From: Mastigamoeba balamuthi
Taxonomy: Eukaryota; Evosea; Mastigamoebida; Mastigamoebidae
Assembly: GCA_902651635.1 (NCBI GenBank)
Contig: CACRSC010000010.1
Coordinates: 653,792 to 706,975 of the forward strand
DNA: 53,184 nt
Direction of reading: 5' to 3'
Position 1 is the stretch's first letter. Each line of letters begins with the position of its first letter. Of this stretch, positions 40,816 through 51,433 are shown piece after piece. The notes under the pieces are model-generated. The model ran no database searches and was not told the DNA's origin. It was given only the letters and a program-made list of their open reading frames with translations. The position numbers were made by a program, and so were the translations under genes.

Positions 40816-41492
40816 ATGGTCACAGTTCAGCAGTTCCGCGCCGTCGTGTACTCTTCGACGGTACTCTCGCTGGCGCTGGCTGCCTTCTGGTTCGGGTTCA
40901 GCACTGCCCGCAGAGAGGCCCTGATCGACATGGTCCTGTGGATACCGTTCCTCTTCCACGCCCTCCTGTGCCTCCTCGCGTGGCACGCCACCCGCAGGCC
41001 TGCACCGCGCTATCACCGGCGCCTCCTCGTCGCCGTGCGTGCCATTCTGTTCTCGGGGGCAGGGAATAATCCGACTCCCCTTCCACCCTGCTTCACACCA
41101 TGAATAACAATCCAAATAATCTGGGTGCGGGCACACAGTACGCTGGGCTGCAGGTGGCGCAGTTGGTGGCCTGCACTGTGTTGATCGTGGCGGCGTTCCA
41201 AATGATGCTGGTCCGTGGGGCTGCTCGGCCTCAGGATTTTCTCCTCTTGGAGTTGGCACCGCTGGTCCTTCTGGGGCTCTTCATTGCGTCGGTGGTGATG
41301 GCCATCCAGCTGGCATGCTCGCGTGCTGCACCTGACGCATCCCTACCTGTTTCTCAGGTGGTGATTCTTCCTTCAGAGTGCTGTCCCTGGGCGGCACAGA
41401 ACGGCTTCATGCCCATCCCTGCCACTGTGCCCGCGCAACAGCAACAGAACCAGCAGCAGCAGCAGCAACAGCTTCCTCTTCCTGTGCCCTGA
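40816..41492 (+). CDS. Small multi-pass membrane protein, copy 1, 2 exons
   Basis: Exons 40816-41034 and 41154-41492 give 185 aa; donor GTGCGT, phase 0. Four hydrophobic segments are visible: STVLSLALAAFWFGF, IPFLFHALLCLLAW, VAQLVACTVLIVAAF and LAPLVLLGLFIASVVMAI. The C-terminal tail has PSECCPWAAQNGFMPIP and a polyQ run (about 41441-41472). The paralogue at 45944-46627 has the same intron position, the same first-exon length (73 codons) and the related tail SPGYYPWSGNNGYMPIP. Family not recognised. Confidence 0.8.
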
Positions 41493-43639
41493 CCGAGGCC
41501 CAATAACGAGAGTTCTACATGGAGATACACGATGATTCAGTTGAAAAGCAGCTTACAGTTTCGAAAACTGAGAAAAAACCTCTCTCAATCCAAAAGGAGA
41601 TGGATGAGTTCAATTCAAACATATCTACTCTGGGATGTCCAAGATGACTGCCTCTGCAGGAATACTCACATTTTTGGAAGCGGTGATGCTACTGTAAGAG
41701 AATTGGCCAACAGTGTGAGTGTCTTTTAGTAATACGAGATTCCGGGTTCTGAGTTCTCCAGCCTCGGGTTTCAGCTGTTCTTGAATGGCCCTTGCAGCTG
41801 GTGGCCATCACAACTGGGCTGATGAAACCTCAGAAGTGAATCAAAGTACAGCTCCATCAGAAGGATGGGTCAGAAAGCCCTTCCCATGAAGTGAGTGCTT
41901 GTGTTCCCCCCTTGCCCTTGGCCCAAGTGCCATTGCATCCCATGTCACAGATATTTTACTCACCTTGTGGCGAAACACTGGCAGGTGGAATTGGTGTCTT
42001 CGTTCGTTGTTTTCGTTCATCAACTGCACTCCCTGAGTTGTGAGTGGGGCCACATTGTGACCCTTGGGGTGTGTGTTGTATTACATTCCTGAGGTGAGCA
42101 GGATGTGCGATTTGTACAAGGAAGTGCTTGGTGAAGCCATCAGAGCATGTGGTTGTGAAGCCCAAAGGCGAACCATGCCAGGGCGTCCTGGTCTGGGCCA
42201 TCGTGGAAGGGTGTTATGAGGATGGCAATGAGCCACTTGACGTGTGCAAAGACACTTGACAGTTTCCACATGGCTCCTGTGGTTTTTATTGCCTTGTTGT
42301 ATGCACAGCATTCCTGGGTGAAAACTGCCACCCTGCATGCCACTGCACCTGTCCCCTTCTACGAGGGATTGGGTAGTTTGTAAGCCACTTTGGATGGTGG
42401 AAATGGTCACGTAGCCAGGTTTAGTGATCATGTCATCAGTGATTTAAATACCCCCCTTTAATATCCCCCCCCCTCCAAAAACCAAGACAGAGGTTCTGGT
42501 GAGCAGAGATACATGAAATCCAGCCTGTAACTACTGTTCTCACTATTACCCATATCTACAATAATCTACATGGGAACGGCAGAGCTGGAATCTACTATTC
42601 TGAATTCTGTTATTCTATCTCAGATCTCTCTCGAAAAATAATCCCCCTCGGTTGGCAGAGAGTTCACGTGCCACAAACCCCTCTAGTAACAAATCCATTG
42701 ATACCATGCATCCTCCTAATCACCTACTAGATAATCCGGAGACTATGCAAAACAAGATCACAGTTTTCTGTATTATTTTGCAGCGTTTCATTTTTCATAG
42801 ATATTTTTGTGTAAAACCAAACAAATTCTGCCCCTTTGAGTGGAAGTGAAATTCGATCTTCAAAAAGAGGTTTTATTGGAACCCTCACTGGAAACGCTGA
42901 GAAATGATGTCAGGGAACAGTGTCGAATAGTCTATGTCCTTCTGAGAATACTGGTTGAGCTCGACTACCATGTCTTTCATATGAGTTTAAAGATCATTAT
43001 CTCTCCTGTCTTCTCATTCCACAGAGCAGCCCACTACTCCTGATTTCGACATGAGGATGTAAGGAAAATATGGGAAGAGAACTATACTTATCCTGAAGGG
43101 GTTCGCACAGTGGTCCAGCCTGGGGGTTTTTTTTATTTATCAGATATGAGAGAAATGTTCTCATAGAGCATTTCCCTCCTTCTGTGGTCTTGATAATTGA
43201 AGTAAGCTAGTAGAACTGGGAACTTCGATGGCTCAATATCAATTATCTATTTAGAAGAGGCCCACTCTGTGATATCAGAAACATGATCATGCTCTTCTTT
43301 CTCTGTGCATGCAAAACAGGGGGAAAAGCCTTGAGATTTACAACTTCTCCACCCGAATTTAGCAGACACACTTATCAAACACACTCATTTTTGGTATACC
43401 TCAGTTATCTACTGCCCAATTTGGTCTGGCTTCTCTCTTATCTGACGAATGGCTGGGCTATTCCCTTAATACTTCTTCAATTTCTTGTCCATGCAAACAC
43501 TAAATTCCCATAGAGAATGAAGCTCTCCAGTTTACCACTGAGAGATGTCTTTGCCCATTCTGTTTCTGTGCGTAAAAGTATTATTGAGTCCTTGTATATG
43601 CATGAGGGTTTGCAGCAGTAAGTGTGAAGCTCTTTTCAG

Positions 43640-44985
43640 TGCTGAAACTTCATAACTTCCTTAATTCTGTAGATAATCATCGCACTGTCTGTACCACATT
43701 TCGTGGAGATTGTTCTTCAGTTTCTTGAACTCAGCAGTAAGGCGAGTTGTGCCATCATCCTCCAGAGATCTGTTACAGTGGAATTTCAGATAGATCCAGA
43801 TTTTCCAGAATTTAATGACAGTGTACGGGTCACACTGAGGATGTACTATTTTTAGTTTCCATCAAGGGGGGTTCAGGAGAGGCGTTTGCACAGAAACCCC
43901 TATTTGCCACTATGAGAGACTCATACATTAGTACACACGTGATAAGAACAAAGATCTGCAGTTGTGATACAGGATAGGGAATGTGATATGTCTGAGCACA
44001 ACCTCAGTGTCCAGTCTCCAACTCTGTGAGAAAATCAGGTCATCCTTGTCTAACTCCTCCCAGTCCTCACGAGTGAGCACTATTGCTGCTATTTTGTGCC
44101 TAACATGAGAGGCTCTGAGCTCGGCTACACTGTTATGCAGTCTGGCAATCTACCAGGGTTGTCCACAGTGGTCTGTACACATGACAATAGAAACTGAAGG
44201 GGGGGGGATAATAAAATCACAGGCATATTGACCTCATACCACTTGTGTATTACCTGGATGAACGCACTGTTATGACACTTTGGTGAGTACCCTCCCAGAT
44301 ATTAACATGGCTGTGCCCTGAGATGACCATCTGGTAGCGCTGTCCAGGCCCATTTAGTTTGTAGCTTCATGACGAATCTTTGCATGAAACCTATCTTTGG
44401 CAGAGCCAAATGAGACAATGTTGTTCTAGAAGTGAGAGAGAAGAAGGAGTGCACCATTCTGACACCGGAGAGAGAACAACCAACAGAACCAGCCCACGCT
44501 ATCGTACTCTTGACAGGGGCAAGTCAACTGCTGCCACCTCATTTTGGTACTGTTCATGTGTCTGTAGCACAATCTGGCTCTTGCCCCAGTTTGAGAGCAC
44601 GGTGCAGATCTTGTGAACATTGTGACTGATTGTCTTCAGGCCAAGGGGCATCCAGCCCACAATCCGGTCGTGGAGCTCCTTGTGCCCATGTTATCAGGAT
44701 TCTTATAGATCGTGAGGTAGACACTCTTGTGGAGGAAGTCACGGGGTGATTGGCCCAGAGAGTCGGATGCCTCTCGTGGATATAGGCGAAGATCTCCTTG
44801 AGCACCTCCCAGAGTATAGACTGCTCAAGACACCTCCGAATGCCAGCATAGCTCAACAGCTCTGCCATTTTTTGGGCACAATTAGTGAAATAATTATGAC
44901 CATGGTCGCCTTTTATGCAATAATGTTTGCAATGACCTTGCAGAGATCCACACACTATTTGGCAACATAAAGGGCACACGAACAT
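43640..44985 (-). pseudogene. Decayed coding region of unknown type
   Basis: Successive minus-strand pieces in shifting frames read like protein: FVCPLCCQIVCGSLQGHCKH near 44980, LWANHPVTSSTRVSTSRSI, then AGCPLGLKTISHNV, IVLTREDWEELDKDDLIF near 44050 and LTAEFKKLKNNLHEMWYRQC near 43700. The first has Cys/His spacing like a zinc finger. The pieces are separated by frameshifts and stops. A relic of another transposon is possible, but no diagnostic catalytic motif is visible. Confidence 0.4.
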
Positions 44986-45399
44986 ATGCAGCTTTCACAC
45001 AGTCTTCCACATAGCACGAACACACCACCTAACCAGATGTGGGGAGGAGGAAGCAGCCAATAGGGGGGTTTCGGGACGTTTCTTTGTTGGTCCACCCACT
45101 GAGAGTCCACTGGCGTCAGCAAAGTGGGTGGTTTCTCGGGGGATGTGGGTTTTTTCCAAGGAAAAACCCACAAAAGTGAAGGACTGGGTGGATTATCTGT
45201 GGGTGTTTTCAAACCCCCTATGGCATACATAATATTCCTTCTGCTCTTATAAATGACATGACATGAAAGCAAGTGCAACAAAACAAGAGGTCTCTATAGC
45301 ATCAAGCCCTGATGGATACATACCATGTTATGAAATTCTTGTCACTCTTTTGACATCAATTGTAGATGGCAATCACGATCTCTTCTCCAATTGATTGCC

Positions 45400-45735
45400 T
45401 TCTTCACATGCTATCTTCTTTTTCCAAATATTACAGATGCACCTGGCAGGGCTCTTGACATTTCGAGGGTCACACGACTCTTGAGAAGGGCTCACATGTT
45501 CTTAATTGGGTTCAGGTCTGAAGAGCAGACAGGCCAGGTCATACGGATTACATGTTTAGAGGCTCGTCACTTTTCGGCCAAGTGGAAGGTGTACTTGGGA
45601 TAGTTGTCCCCAGGATTGCTTTTTGTTTAGTGTCGTTTTCAAAAATGACCTCACACATCAAAACCTTCAATTCCAAATGTGTCGTGATGATGTCATCATA
45701 AGGAATCATAAGGAATCCGATAAAATTCATTTTTC
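45400..45735 (-). mobile_element. Degenerate Tc1/mariner transposase fragment
   Basis: On the minus strand, about 45578-45612 encodes GDNYPKYTFHLAEK, matching the DNxPKHT motif around the second catalytic Asp. About 30 residues on, 45501-45538 encodes MTWPVCSSDLNPIKN, matching WPSxSPDLNPIEN, which precedes the third catalytic residue. The two lie in different frames or are separated by a stop (after AEK), and the segment after NPIKN begins with a stop. The element is therefore dead. I could not find terminal inverted repeats by eye. Confidence 0.75.
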
Positions 45736-45943
45736 CGATTCAATTCGCCAATCAAACTTTTAGTCAAAACTTATCTGGGGTCAGGAACTCTTTGCCAGGA
45801 CTGTAAGTGAAGAGCTCAGTCCAGTCACTGACAAGTAGGCTGCAGAAGCTGAGACAGCATTTGGAATTCAACCATTTGGAGCGAGAGTATCACGACTCGG
45901 TGCTTGCTTTATCATGTGGTCAAATCGTCTGGGCTCTGAGTGA

Positions 45944-46627
45944 TCAGTTGCCAGTCATGGGCATGGGGTGTGAGCCAAGGGCAGGGATGGGCATGTAGCC
46001 ATTGTTCCCAGACCATGGGTAATAACCCGGAGAGACAACTACTGCCTGGGGGGCTTGGGAAGCTGGGGCAATTTCAGCATTGGGATATCTTGCCAGCCGT
46101 ATTGCCATGACCGTTGATGCAATGAAGAGCCCCAGAAGGACCAGAGGTGGAAGCACGCCCAGCAGAAGCGTTGTATTCCCAAGGTCGCAGTTGCCGAACA
46201 GAATGGATGGGACGCACAGCACCACCACTACAACCGCTCCCAGCACCATCTGCACAATCTGCAGGGTGGCATACTATGCCCACAGTCAAGTCCCAGCTGA
46301 GAGGTGAAACAAGAAAAAAAAACTGTGAACCGGAGAGGGTAGAAAAACAGCTGAGATGTGGTGGAGCTGTTTCGAAGTGAATCGAGTGAGGATAACGGGG
46401 AAACGCACGACTGCGAGCAGGTGACGCCGACCATGGAGTGCAGAGTCGGTCGTCGCGAACCAGGCGAGGAGGCAGAGGCCGGCGTGGCAGAGGAAGACGG
46501 CCCAGGGAAGGCCAGGCAGCACACCTTCGGGGTGGCGGAAGAAGCGCTCGTACCAGCACGCTGCCAGCACCAGCGAGAGCGCGGTGGCTGTGCCCACCAC
46601 GATGCGGAACTGCTGTGCTCTGTTCAT
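45944..46627 (-). CDS. Small multi-pass membrane protein, copy 2, 2 exons
   Basis: Exons 46627-46409 and 46258-45944 give 177 aa; donor GTGCGT, phase 0. It is a paralogue of the gene at 40816-41492: QQFRIVVGTATALSLVLAACW versus QQFRAVVYSSTVLSLALAAFW, and PPLVLLGLFIASTVMAIRLA versus APLVLLGLFIASVVMAIQLA. First exon length and intron phase are identical. It has the same layout of four hydrophobic segments but lacks the polyQ tail. Opposite orientation to copy 1, with the decayed AT-rich region between them. Confidence 0.8.
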
Positions 46628-46883
46628 TGCGGTTGTTGGAGTGAGTGCCTTACGCAGAAGTGGATAGCGGTTTTGGATAAATCCTTTTCGTGTCTTCAAC
46701 CGTTGTTTCTACTTATTTCCCGATTCACCAACGATATCTCACCGCTTCCTCCCCTCCCCTTCTGGTCATTGGCCTCCTGTTATGTGAGCTGCACCACTTA
46801 CCGGTGCTCAGCTGACATTGCAGAAATAAACCAACATGTCTTGAGGAGGATGCATTCGCGATAATGTCACAGCACGCAGCCGG

Positions 46884-47110
46884 GTGGCTGTGTGCCTCGC
46901 CCCCAGCACAGCGCAGTGTCGCGCAGCCCTCACTCGAGGTCGTACACCATTGAGTTGTAAGGTGACTGACAGGCTGGCAGGCCCCGCAGTCTGCCTGCCC
47001 AGCTGCTCCCACCAGGCGGCCTGCCTCTTGGGCAGCACCGCGCAGACGTTGAGCTCGCTGGCACCTCGCGACATCCACAGGCACGCTGAGCTCCCACGCG
47101 AGCGCCACCT
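46884..47110 (-). pseudogene. Fragment of a second CS-domain gene copy
   Basis: The bases match 39786-40010 of the CS-domain gene region: AQ/CRA-type 3' flank, CTGCCTGCCCAGCTGCTCC, GGCCTGCCTCTTGGGCAGC, GAGCTCGCTGG, CTCCCACGCGAGCGCCACC. It covers only the C-terminal part of the protein (ASELNVCAVLPKRQAAWWEQL). Small deletions break the frame, and the match ends at the single N at 47111, where unrelated sequence starts. It is either a truncated duplicate or a misjoin. Confidence 0.75.
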
Positions 47111-47111
47111 N

Positions 47112-47857
47112 GCGACGTAGAGCTGGCCCGGGGGGCGCTGGCCGGGGGGCGGCATCGAGGGGCCGGACGTACGCGAAAGATGCGCGTATCTTCGTGGGAG
47201 AAATCCACACCCTGCGTTGCACAATCGGAATCGAGGCAGGCTGTCCACAGGGTGGATGCGAGGTATCCTCCCAGGCCTCCGCGGGCGATCACTCATCAGC
47301 CGCCGCATCAAGGACCCGCGGGCGAATCAGGGAGCCTTGGGGGCACATAGGGAGCACTGTGCTGGTTCCAGAGCCCGTGGCCCTCTGAGGGGAGCGAGGT
47401 CTCCGTTGCCGACCTCGTACACGGATTCCTCACCGCAGTGCCGTGCGTCTCGTACATAGCGCAAGGCGTGCACGGCCTTCACGTGGCAGTACGAGCTCTG
47501 GCGCCTGCCGCTGTTCTGCCGCACGATGTGCAACGCCCGGAGGGGTGAGGTGCACGCAGTCCAAGGAGGAGGAGCACACGCTGGTGCCGGGGTTCAACAT
47601 CATCGGGGTACACAGATACTTCGTGGCCGAGCTCGTGCTGAACGGGTACGGGCACACGATGTTGAGGGGTCGGTGAGGCTCGGAATCGAGATGACCCTGT
47701 GTACACTCATCTTTCAGCGCTTCTCCGCTGCCCTTACTGAGTAGGGGCGGGCAGAGACTGACGAGGCAAATGCCACCGATGTGCCCCAACAAACTTCGCT
47801 CCAGAGTGGAAAGGACGTCCACTTCCATTCTATGTGTAGCTCGTTATACCCTCCCTT
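47112..47857. other. Region with possible partial coding on the plus strand
   Basis: The plus strand at about 47463-47543 reads KACTAFTWQYELWRLPLFCRT, and at 47560-47680, in another frame, FNIIGVHRYFVAELVLNGYGH. Both look coding, but no intron of reasonable length joins them in phase (only 15 bases of GTGAGG...GCAG lie between). It may be a broken gene or a piece cut by the N at 47111. No family recognised. Confidence 0.3.
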
Positions 47858-50800
47858 TCAAACGTAGAAGATGCGGATCAGCTCCTTGATCATCTGCAAC
47901 AGGGTTTCGTAGATGTGGCTGAACGTGGGACGTGCCGCAGGGTCGTGAGCCCAGCACGACTTCATCAGCGAGACGAGCCTCTGGTCCCAAGAGGGATCGA
48001 CTGGCGGCCTCTGCAACAGTGGACGTGAGACTGTACAGTAGTGGGCGTCCCGATACGCACGTTCTTCATCACGTGCACCAACACGTCGGTCATTGACTTG
48101 AGCTCGACATCAGCATATGGCTCGCTCCCCGGTGACAGTACCGCCCACATCGTGATTGCAAAGCTGTAGACGTCGGCTTCCTGCGTGCAGTTTTGTTAAC
48201 TCGAAATTAGTATTAGGAAATCACCTTGCTGTACTGCTCTCCTGCGAGTATCTCTGGTGCCATGAACAAGGGCGTGCCACTGCCAGCACTCAGCCTTTTC
48301 TCGGCCGCCACCTCGCGTGCACTGCCAAAGTCTATGAGCTTGCAGACAGCCACGTTCAGAATGTCCGGGCTCCAAGTTGGGTTGAGTATCACCATCTGCG
48401 CCAGAGAGTGAGTGCAGCAATAAACAGGAGGCTATTTGGTGGAAAGGGCGCACCAGGTGATTGTCAGGCTTCAGGTCCCTGTGCATCACACCCGATTCGT
48501 GGAGGTACTGCATCCCATTCGCCGAGTCGACAAGGCACTTGATGCGCATCCCGTATGAAAGGTGTGGGATCGCCTGCTGCAGAGAACCATGTGATAGGTA
48601 CTCGGTCACGATTGCTTCGCGGCCGCGCAGGTGTACTGCACCGCAGAACTCGATCATGCAAGGGTGGCGCAGCTGCTCGAGGAGAGTGGACTCCCTCTCG
48701 AAGTCGTCGAGTCTGTCCTGCTGGTTCTCGAGGTCTTTGAACAACTTGACCGCCACTTGCTGCTCGCGGTACAGAGCACGGTAGACGGTCGCAGTTGCCC
48801 CACGGCCGATCTCGGAGCAGAGAGTGATCTCGCTGAAGTCGAGTCTGGGCGATGGCCCGCTGTACAAACTCGCAGAGAACGGTATGGCACAGCAACACGG
48901 CTTGCCCTTCCTGACGAGCGTCGTGATCAGGAGGATGCTAGGCTCTATCCACTTCGAAGTCAGGTGGACCGTCGCATCGATGAGGACTGCAACCGTTTTT
49001 CCAGGAGCAATCTCCCCGCTCTCCGGCCTGAACGAGACTGCCACCCTCTGCGAACTCGGAGCCACGAAGGAGAACTTGACAGGGCCCTCCGTCGAAATGT
49101 TCTTCAGCTCCAGGGTGTCATGCACCGGTGTGCCGACCGGCAGTGGCGAGCCGGCAAATGCCAGAGAGCTCTTGCTTGCGCCGACGAGAGGCATATCGCT
49201 GACAGCGAAGCGCAGTATCCCCTCGACGGCGTCGTCGTACCCTGCCTGGCGCCTATCAACCACGGCACGAATGATGTGCGTGGGGTTCCCGAGCATAACC
49301 GAGCCCTGCGGACGCTCCACAATTACCAGCTCCACCACATCCGAAACGTTCTGCTCATGGATGATTGGGAATCGTGCAAGGAAAAGAAGTGATTTGGGGT
49401 ACCGATCCGGCAGTTGCCTCGAGTGGCGAGCTGTAAAGACGGGGTTCGGACAAAGGCGCCTGGCTTGACGTTCCGGATATTGTCGAGCAGAGCCGGCAGC
49501 GCTCTTGTGGTGCGCAGAGGGCGTGGTACAGCACCTCAACTGGCGTTCCAGACATGGACACCAGCTTTGTGAGGGTCGAGTTGAACACTGCGTCCGTGCT
49601 AATCAAACGCAGGGCTGCATCGTCAACCTTGGGCCCCACCCACGCTGCACTCGCAGCCAGATGCAGGATGCCCCTGCTGTCCAGAGGGTCGACAAACGTG
49701 AAGACATCACCCGTGTCCCGCAGTTTACGAATATCCACGTCTCGTGTGGGCCTCAGGGACGCGAGCGACGTGCGCGAGAATCTCGACGGGTGCTCAGCGG
49801 CGTAGCGACTGTGTACACAGAAGACACGGGATGCTTCGTCGGGTGTGCGCGAAGTCAGGAGGATCTCGATCACCTCTGACAGTGTCGGCAGCAATGACGA
49901 CGGTGACCGGGCCACCAAATCTCTGAGCTCTCCCGCAGTGGTAGGCAGGTGTTCGACTGCGAGGTGAGTCGCGGCGGCATATAGCGTGGCCGCGAGGCAG
50001 CCACAGTCGTAGGCAAACGAGCCCGTGCGTTCGAGGTCCTTGAGCGCGTAGGGCTCCGTGGTGATGCGCACCGGCCAGCCCAGAGGGACCGACTCGCCGA
50101 GGTCGCCAACCGCGAAGGCCCACTCACCACTTGGGCTAAGGCGTGCCCAGATGTTCGTGGGCGCGACATCCCCGTGGCAGAACCCCGCGTTGTGGATCGC
50201 CTCCAGCCCCGCGACGCACCAGCAGCAGGCGTCGAGAAGCTCCTCGTCAGACCACGTGCGCTCAGAGAGGTCGTACTGGAAGAACTCGACGAACAAGCAC
50301 GCCCTGCCGCAGTAGCTGGCCGGTGCGACCTGTGGCGCCAGGACCTTGGGGATCGCCTCCGTGTTCTTCTGGTTTTTGATGTCGAGGTAAATGCTGCGCT
50401 CACGGAGGACCTTGACATTGCTCACCTCCGATTTGGACATCTTCAGGACCCACGGCTGCTGGTTCAGCAGGCACAGGCGGAACTCGCAGTTACGCGACGT
50501 GAAGTTGAGGCGCTCGTTGATCGGGAGAATGGCCTTGGTCTCGTTGAGTGGGAAGAACGCCGCGTTCAACACGTCCGCAACCTGCGTGGCGAGCTGCTGC
50601 TCCTCGACCGTCTCCTGCTTGGGCGCCTCCCTATCCTCCTTCTTCGTCACAGTGACGGCACGCTGCAGGGAATCGGCCACAGTGGCAAGGCCTGAGGGAG
50701 ATTAGCGGATAAGGTAACGAGGATAACGTCCTCACAGAAACCCACAGCGCCCATTGGCAGGTGAGCGATGGGTGGCCGCTGAAAGAGGGGGCGGCAGTGG

Positions 50801-51433
50801 CACACCAAACCGAAAATAAGGTTACCTTTGGGCAGCTCACCGACGCCAGCGGCAGGAACTGTTTATGAAAGGGTCATGGTGGTCCTTGCGAAGAAGACAG
50901 ATAGTAGCATCCGGAAGAAACGAGAGCCCTGAGAACAAAGCAGCGGCGTACCATCACTCGAGGGAAGAGGTGCGACAGCAGCAGCAGCGACGGGCTCGAC
51001 CACTACGAGGTATTAGAAAAAAAGCACCAGTGCCCACTATAGAATCAACTGAATCGCAAAACAAGGAAGTGACGGGGGAGAAACGAACCGACAATGAGGC
51101 GCACGACTCCGGTGTCACTGACCGGGACGGCCTCGAGCTCCTCTTGCAAGGCGACTGTCACCTTGTCCTGTGGGTGGGGGTGGTCGCCACGATGACAATT
51201 GTTGGAAAAACGATCATCATCAGCTCAACACGATTTCCTTATTTTCGCGATCTGAGAGGGCCCTGCACGCCGTCCTCGTCGATGTACTTGATGGCGACGA
51301 GGCGAGCCGGGGCGAGCCGTGACGCGATGTGTGAGCGGACGTCGTCGTAGGCGAGCGCAGGCACGGGCACGCGGCGGATCTCGCCCCCGGGATCCACGGT
51401 CACCTTGAGTGTATACGCGCCTTTATCACCCAT
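47858..51433 (-). CDS. PB1 - kinase-like - TKL protein kinase, 9 exons
   Basis: Exons 51433-51269, 51167-51089, 51002-50952, 50858-50826, 50691-49403, 49350-48454, 48395-48225, 48180-48061 and 48010-47858 give 985 aa with every phase consistent. Residues 1-80 are a PB1 domain (YTLKVTVDPGGEIRRV; acidic IKYIDEDGDKVTVALQEEL across intron 1). Residues about 120-440 hold a kinase-like fold with FCHGDVAPTNIW as catalytic loop and VGDLGES where DFG would be. A beta-rich segment follows (LELKNIS...FSFVAPSSQRVAVSFRPESGEI), like MSP/PapD domains. The C-terminal kinase is complete: GRGATATVYRA, VAVKLF, HRDLKPDN, KLIDFGSA, MAPEIL, and DVYSFAITMW, which is TKL-like. Role: signalling, with PB1 giving partner or oligomer recruitment. 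Exons 2-4 are short and less certain than the rest. Confidence 0.85.

Larger units (their letters stand above)
41493..45943. other. AT-richer, gene-poor region with decayed elements
   Basis: Clear composition change from the GC-rich flanks. No intact gene over 4.4 kb. It contains a dead Tc1/mariner transposase (about 45400-45735) and a series of broken coding-looking pieces on the minus strand (about 43640-44985). Segments 42080-42430 hold minus-strand open frames of about 110 codons without recognisable motifs. Runs of G occur near 44200, and of C near 42467. Confidence 0.6.

Noticed and set aside
46358-46864. Plus-strand open frame of 168 codons
   Set aside because: Antisense to the membrane-protein copy 2, whose paralogy and intron fix the coding strand.
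49403-49503. Alternative frame in the kinase gene (ALPALLDNIRNVKPGAF)
   Set aside because: It looks coding, but using it needs a 26-nt intron and then breaks phase at the next junction; the uninterrupted frame joins exon 49350-48454 correctly.
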